Source of the DNA: Candidatus Propionivibrio aalborgensis
Lineage (GTDB): Bacteria; Pseudomonadota; Gammaproteobacteria; Burkholderiales; Rhodocyclaceae
Length of the DNA stretch: 37,110 nt
Direction: 5' to 3'
Assembly (NCBI RefSeq): GCF_900089945.1
Contig: NZ_FLQY01000035.1
Location: 1-37,110 of the forward strand
This document shows positions 33,439 to 37,110 of the stretch, in pieces. Position 1 is the first letter of the stretch. Each line of letters opens with the position of its first letter. The notes beneath the pieces were generated by a model that searched no databases, had not been told where the DNA came from, and worked only from the letters and a program-made list of their open reading frames with translations. The position numbers and the translations under genes were made by a program.

Positions 33439-34044
33439 TCAGGCGAGACTGACCAGCTCCGGGTCGTCGCCGTGATCGATAAGAATCCGTCGCACACGAT
33501 CCTGCCACAGACTGGTAAAAGCTTCGGCGACCGCCGGGTCGCGTTCGCCGGCCAAAAGGCGTTGCAGCAACGGGCCCGTACGCGGATCGGGCGTGACGCG
33601 TTCAAGGTGCAGCGAGGCGCTTAGCATCCTGCCGTTGTCACGGCGAGTGAAAGCGATTCCACCCGGCAGATCGAGCGCCTCGAAGCCAAGCAGATTGCGT
33701 CGCGAAAACTGTCCGGCGATTCCCTTGAAGCCGCCGATTCCGGCGGCACCGGTGATCAGGCCGACGACGGCGGCCATCACCCCGGCGACACCTTCTTCCT
33801 GTGCATCGCGGAAGCTGACCTCGATCTCACCGCGCTCCGGCAGTTCGTCCGGATACAGCGCGGCCAATACGCGGCGGGTGAGCAGATAGGCGCCGGCAAC
33901 GGTCGGGCAGGAATGGCCGGCGAGCTTCACCGCATCGACATAGCGGTATTCGATGATGCCGGCCTCCGCCGCGCCGAGAAACTCGGCCAGCCGGTCGTGC
34001 ATGACAACAGACGGAACTTCGGCGAAGAAGGACGGAAAGGCCAT
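33439..34044 (-). CDS. FmdE-family protein (formylmethanofuran dehydrogenase E-like)
   Basis: 201 residues. The motif AGHSCPTVAGAYLLTRRVL (Gly43-His44-Ser45-Cys46-Pro47) matches the GHxCP motif of FmdE/PF02663 proteins, followed by 'PERGEIEVSFRDAQEEGVAGVMAAVVGLITGAAG' and 'GFKGIAGQFSRRNLLGF'. No C-terminal zinc finger is present. Family members bind metal and are found outside methanogens with unclear roles, often near molybdenum or respiratory genes. There are no methanofuran genes here. It is 9 bases downstream of gloA in the same direction, probably cotranscribed. Confidence 0.8.
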   Translation of the reverse strand: MAFPSFFAEVPSVVMHDRLAEFLGAAEAGIIEYRYVDAVKLAGHSCPTVAGAYLLTRRVLAALYPDELPERGEIEVSFRDAQEEGVAGVMAAVVGLITGAAGIGGFKGIAGQFSRRNLLGFEALDLPGGIAFTRRDNGRMLSASLHLERVTPDPRTGPLLQRLLAGERDPAVAEAFTSLWQDRVRRILIDHGDDPELVSLA

Positions 34045-34053
34045 GGACTCGAT

Positions 34054-34437
34054 TCACCTTCTCTCGATCAGTTCGATCTTGTAGCCGTCCGGGTCTTCGA
34101 CGAAGGCGATGACGGTCTTTCCATGCTTCATCGGCCCGGCCTCGCGGGTGACCTTGCCACCCTTGGCTTTGATTTGCTCGCAGGCCGAGTAGGCATCGTC
34201 GACGGCCAGCGCAATGTGGCCGAAGGCGTTGCCCAGCTCATACGATTGCGTATCCCAGTTGTGCGTGAGCTCAAGCACGGCCCCTTCGCTTTCTTCGCAA
34301 TAACCGACGAAAGCCAGAGTGAATCGGCCCTCGGCGTAATCCTGTCGGCGCAGCAGGCGCATGCCCAGGACTTCGGTGTAAAAGGCCAGCGAAGTTTCAA
34401 GATTGCCGACGCGGATCATGGTGTGCAGGACTCTCAT
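34054..34437 (-). CDS. gloA: Lactoylglutathione lyase (glyoxalase I)
   Basis: 127 residues, the typical bacterial length. Metal ligands His5, Glu56, His74 and Glu122 are all present ([33 protein letters not shown]). The short loop pattern fits the nickel-type GloA of E. coli. It converts the methylglyoxal-glutathione hemithioacetal to S-lactoylglutathione in the cytoplasm. It starts 3 bases after the panE-like stop, so both are on one transcript. Confidence 0.96.
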   Translation of the reverse strand: MRVLHTMIRVGNLETSLAFYTEVLGMRLLRRQDYAEGRFTLAFVGYCEESEGAVLELTHNWDTQSYELGNAFGHIALAVDDAYSACEQIKAKGGKVTREAGPMKHGKTVIAFVEDPDGYKIELIERR

Positions 34438-34440
34438 GTG

Positions 34441-35373
34441 TCATTCCTCCGATAAGGTGTTAACGGGTGTCGATTGCGGCTCAAGCGATTTGGTCTCCAG
34501 CGCTCTTACCAGCGTGTGCAGGACGCGATTGACCGGTGTTGCGATGCCCAGCGCTTCGCCCTGGCGCAGCACATAGCCGTTGAGATGATCGATCTCGCTG
34601 CGTTTGCCACGCGCCAGATCCTGGGCAGTCGATGAATATTGCTTCGGCATGGTGCGCGCGATGCGTTGTACCGCTTCCCACGTATCTCCCGCAACACGCA
34701 CGCCCAATCTCTGCGCAACGGCAAGGCACTCCTTGACCACGTCGCGCATCACGTCCTCCACGCCGTCGCTTTGCACCAGACGCGCATAGGGCAATTGCGT
34801 GATCGCGGACAAGGCATTATAGGCACAGTTCAGGATCAGCTTGGCCCACAGCTCGCCCGCCACGTTGTCGGAGATCTCGGTCGGGATGCCGGCTTCGACA
34901 AACAGCCGGACCAGTTCCTCGCTCGCGGCGGCCGGGCCGATGACCAGTTCGCCGCGGCCATGGTGGCGGACATGGCCGGGCCCGGCCATTTCGGTGGCAA
35001 CGTAGACAACGGCAGGGACGACTTGCCGACCGAGCAGCGCTTGGAGTCGCTCGGCGTTATCGACGCCGTTCTGCAAACTCAATACCGACGCATCGGGATC
35101 GAGGTGACGGGCCATGTCTCTGGCGGCGCTCTCGGTATCATTCGACTTGACGCAGCAGAGGACGAGCCGTGCACCTTCTAGGCCATTGGCCTTGGTGCTG
35201 GCCTGGGCCGGAACGTGCATGCTGAACGACTGCGTATCGAGGAGCAGGCCGTCGCGGCGCACCGCCTCAACATGCGCCGGGCGCCCGATCAACATCACGG
35301 TATGCCCTGCGCGCGCCAGCATGCCACCGTAGTAGCAGCCCACGGCGCCTGCGCCCATCACCGCAACTTTCAT
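34441..35373 (-). CDS. panE: 2-dehydropantoate 2-reductase (ketopantoate reductase)
   Basis: 310 residues from the ATG at 35373, where the Rossmann motif begins at once (MKVAVMGAGAVGCYYGGMLARAG). The open frame extends 31 codons upstream but has no family sequence. A purine-rich GGGAGCAGG precedes the ATG. Later motifs: CCVKSNDTE, LWAKLILNCAYNALSAITQ (catalytic Lys region) and ARGKRSEIDHLNGYV (Glu region). It reduces ketopantoate to pantoate with NADPH in coenzyme A synthesis. Many genomes have several paralogs with other 2-oxoacid substrates, so the pantothenate role is likely but not certain. Confidence 0.9.
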   Translation of the reverse strand: MKVAVMGAGAVGCYYGGMLARAGHTVMLIGRPAHVEAVRRDGLLLDTQSFSMHVPAQASTKANGLEGARLVLCCVKSNDTESAARDMARHLDPDASVLSLQNGVDNAERLQALLGRQVVPAVVYVATEMAGPGHVRHHGRGELVIGPAAASEELVRLFVEAGIPTEISDNVAGELWAKLILNCAYNALSAITQLPYARLVQSDGVEDVMRDVVKECLAVAQRLGVRVAGDTWEAVQRIARTMPKQYSSTAQDLARGKRSEIDHLNGYVLRQGEALGIATPVNRVLHTLVRALETKSLEPQSTPVNTLSEE

Positions 35374-35437
35374 GTTGCCTGCTCCCGTACTGAGGGTGTC
35401 AAAAGCATATTCCGGTTCACGAACACGGCCGCCATGA

Positions 35438-36118
35438 TCAGGGAAGCCGCCTGAGTTGCTGCGCACGATCCTTCAGTTTCTTGACCCAATTGGGTGAGAG
35501 CGTCGGCATCGCCGCAATTGATTCGAGCATCTCCGGATCCGGTCGATGCTCTCGCCAGATCGTCAGCAGTCGTTCCACCGTCATTTCGCGGGAGTCCTTT
35601 TCGATCCGGCGAAACTCGCCGCCGGGGCCGGCCAGCCCCTCCTTGAGCACGCGGAAATACCAACCCGTCAAACCGTGGTCATAAATGTATTGCGTCATCC
35701 CTTCCACGCCGAAGCGGCTATCGATCTTCCAGCAAGGGGTGCGGGGCTGCGATACCTGGATCACCGCGTCGCCGAGTTGAAAGATGTCGCCGATGCACAC
35801 GTTCGTTTCGTCCCAGCCGGCAACGGAAAGGTTTTCACCGAGCGAGCCGGGAACGAGATCATCGATGACGTCAGAAAATGCGTTGGCCAGCGCGGCATAA
35901 TTCCCTGCCGGATACTGGTGCAGGGCCTTTTCGGGCCCGCCATGTACGCGAAGGTCGGCCTGTTCGTCTCCAGCCAGCCCGTTCATGCCAACCCAGGCGG
36001 GCTGGTTCAGCGCTGTTTTGAATATCCCGCTGGGTCGATTGTTCGGAGGCAGGGGGCGGACGCTTCCCGCAAAGAGCGTCACGGTGCCAGGCTGCGTTTC
36101 AAATGAGGCTTCACTCAT
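35438..36118 (-). CDS. MOSC domain protein, YiiM-like
   Basis: 226 residues from the ATG at 36118, comparable with E. coli YiiM (224); an ATG at 36133 is in frame too. The MOSC core reads GLAGDEQADLRVHGGPEKALHQYP, GSLGENLSV, NVCIGDIFQLGDAVIQVSQPRTPCWKID with the conserved Cys129. The C-terminal helical '3-alpha' part (VERLLTIWREHRPDP and LSPNWVKKLKDRAQQ) is also present. YiiM binds molybdenum cofactor and reduces N-hydroxylated compounds such as 6-hydroxylaminopurine. Ends 64 bases before the panE-like start, same direction. Confidence 0.92.
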   Translation of the reverse strand: MSEASFETQPGTVTLFAGSVRPLPPNNRPSGIFKTALNQPAWVGMNGLAGDEQADLRVHGGPEKALHQYPAGNYAALANAFSDVIDDLVPGSLGENLSVAGWDETNVCIGDIFQLGDAVIQVSQPRTPCWKIDSRFGVEGMTQYIYDHGLTGWYFRVLKEGLAGPGGEFRRIEKDSREMTVERLLTIWREHRPDPEMLESIAAMPTLSPNWVKKLKDRAQQLRRLP

Positions 36119-36209
36119 TGGAATCGACGACATCGGCTCTGCAATTGGAGTCCGGACTGCCGCCTTCAGCAACGCGGCTGAAGTCGTTCGATTTTGTCAT
36201 GCCCACAAC

Positions 36210-36638
36210 TCAATGACCTTGGCCCTGCCCCTTGGACTTCTTGTGACCTTTGCCACCCGATTTTCCTTCGTTTCCATGCTGCTCGTTCTGCCGGTAATCA
36301 CGATGCTGCTCCTGATAGCGCGGAACATATTCCCGGTTGTACCAGTCGTCTTTCACGAAGTAGACGCGTTCACCGCAGGCGTTGTATCTGCTGCAGTGCT
36401 TGCTCCAGTGTTTGGCGTGGCCCGGAGGTACACGCAGATAGACCGGAGGGTGATTCATCGGCGCCGGCCCGATAAAGACCGGCTGTGCGTAGATGAGTTG
36501 TGGCGGAGGGTAGCCGCCGATGTCGAGGCGGCCGTAGAAGCCAGGCTGGCCGATGCTGACCGAGACGCCCACGTCGGTCGCCAACACCGGAGAGGCAAAA
36601 GCAATCGCCATGGTGGATGCAATCAGAAATCGTTTCAT
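36210..36638 (-). CDS. Exported protein with basic Gly/Lys/His tail
   Basis: 142 residues from the ATG at 36638 (AAGGA about 8 bases upstream). Signal peptide MKRFLIASTMAIAFASPVLA, then 'DVGVSVSIGQPGFYGRLDIGGYPPPQLIYAQPVFI', 'PVYLRVPPGHAKHWSKHCSRYNACGERVYFVKDDWYNREYVPRYQ', and a tail of about 25 residues rich in Gly, Lys, Gln and His. Two cysteines (about 82 and 88) may form a disulfide. I know this layout from periplasmic hypothetical proteins of Betaproteobacteria; function unknown. The tail could bind metal or nucleic acid. Confidence 0.8.
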   Translation of the reverse strand: MKRFLIASTMAIAFASPVLATDVGVSVSIGQPGFYGRLDIGGYPPPQLIYAQPVFIGPAPMNHPPVYLRVPPGHAKHWSKHCSRYNACGERVYFVKDDWYNREYVPRYQEQHRDYRQNEQHGNEGKSGGKGHKKSKGQGQGH

Positions 36639-36715
36639 GAGAAGTTCCTTGTCTGTAACTCGGAGGACGGAGATAGTGGGCCGGCACGAGCATGGCCCGG
36701 CCACGGGACTCAACA

Positions 36716-36742
36716 AGTATACGCCGATGTAACCGTATCCAA
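36716..36742 (-). promoter_or_regulatory. Weak candidate promoter for the exported-protein gene
   Basis: Minus-strand TTGGAT (36737-36742), 15-base spacer, TATACT (36716-36721). The -10 is good but the spacer is short. The leader would be about 70 bases. Confidence 0.3.
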
Positions 36743-36759
36743 TGGGGCGAGTCGAGTGT

Positions 36760-37110
36760 TGCCCAGCCCGATTCAATCGCACTGCTATCGTCCGCAGCGG
36801 AATTCGACAGCGGGCAAGGTCGTGATTTCAGCGGGTTACCGCAAGTCGCGCAAAAGTCCTGCTGGCAAAATCTCGCCACCACAATCGAGGTCTTCCGATA
36901 ACTGAAGGAACGCTAGGCATGGCTGGAAATCGGCCTCAGCGGTCATTGGGGTTCTCTGCCACCAACGGCCGCAATCAGTTGGTCAACGGTCGCAGCCTTG
37001 GAATTCTGGTTGAGTGACCGCTTGGCATTTCAGGCTACTACCGCACCGTGCCCTAAGCAGTCGGTCGATCTTTGGAAAAGCAGACCTTCAACTTTCGTGC
37101 GAAACCGCGC
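36760..37110. other. Gene-free end of the window
   Basis: About 350 bases. The longest plausible frame is a 31-codon stretch from 36919. No family, RNA gene or repeat recognised; it may hold the upstream region of a gene beyond the edge. Confidence 0.4.

Overview
The window reads as GC-rich chromosomal DNA from a betaproteobacterium, most likely of the Rhodocyclales (Azoarcus / Dechloromonas / Accumulibacter-like). The pointers are a class I PHA synthase, small conserved proteins of the DUF1840, DUF2788 and DUF2789 types, a DUF2189 membrane protein, and the overall protein style. Taxonomy is inferred from gene content. No rRNA, tRNA or CRISPR array was seen.

Layout. 1-2302: the 3' end of a YheS-type ABC-F gene, converging on a glycerate kinase and a small unknown gene. 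2477-5633: a DUF2789 protein and an orphan hybrid sensor kinase. 5771-10059: a promoter and a tightly packed DUF3604 / PpiC-type isomerase / HupE-UreJ triad. 10261-12597: an SH3 lipoprotein and a long DUF389 membrane protein. 12819-17484: a GH63/MGH1-type glucosidase, glucokinase and an SDR oxidoreductase. 17511-18195: gene-free DNA whose second half looks like the 5' ribozyme part of a group II intron without its reverse transcriptase.

18204-24798 is an eight-gene minus-strand operon in which nearly every start overlaps the previous stop: TetR regulator, HlyD-type adaptor, FtsX/DevC-type permease, ABC ATPase, alpha/beta hydrolase, small periplasmic protein, ferric-reductase-like flavocytochrome and cytochrome b5-like protein. 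It couples an ABC export module to a membrane redox chain and is the strongest candidate here for an undescribed system. The DUF3604/PpiC/HupE triad is second.

24808-26582 is a scar zone: a candidate TetR operator, a C-terminal relic of an NhaR-like regulator, a frameshifted IS91-family transposase relic, and an apparently intact IS200-type element with terminal hairpins. 26583-29758 holds DUF2189, DUF2788, phaC and a small Cys-rich protein with its own promoter. 29832-32078 (minus) holds an MFS transporter and a ROK sugar kinase. 32224-33121 (plus) holds DUF1840 and an exported protein. 33181-36638 (minus) holds a Lys-rich mini-protein, an FmdE-family protein, gloA, a panE-like gene, a YiiM-like MOSC protein and an exported protein. 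The last 350 bases show no recognisable gene.

Metabolic reading (inference): the glucosidase would release glucose for the adjacent glucokinase; phaC points to carbon storage; gloA detoxifies methylglyoxal.
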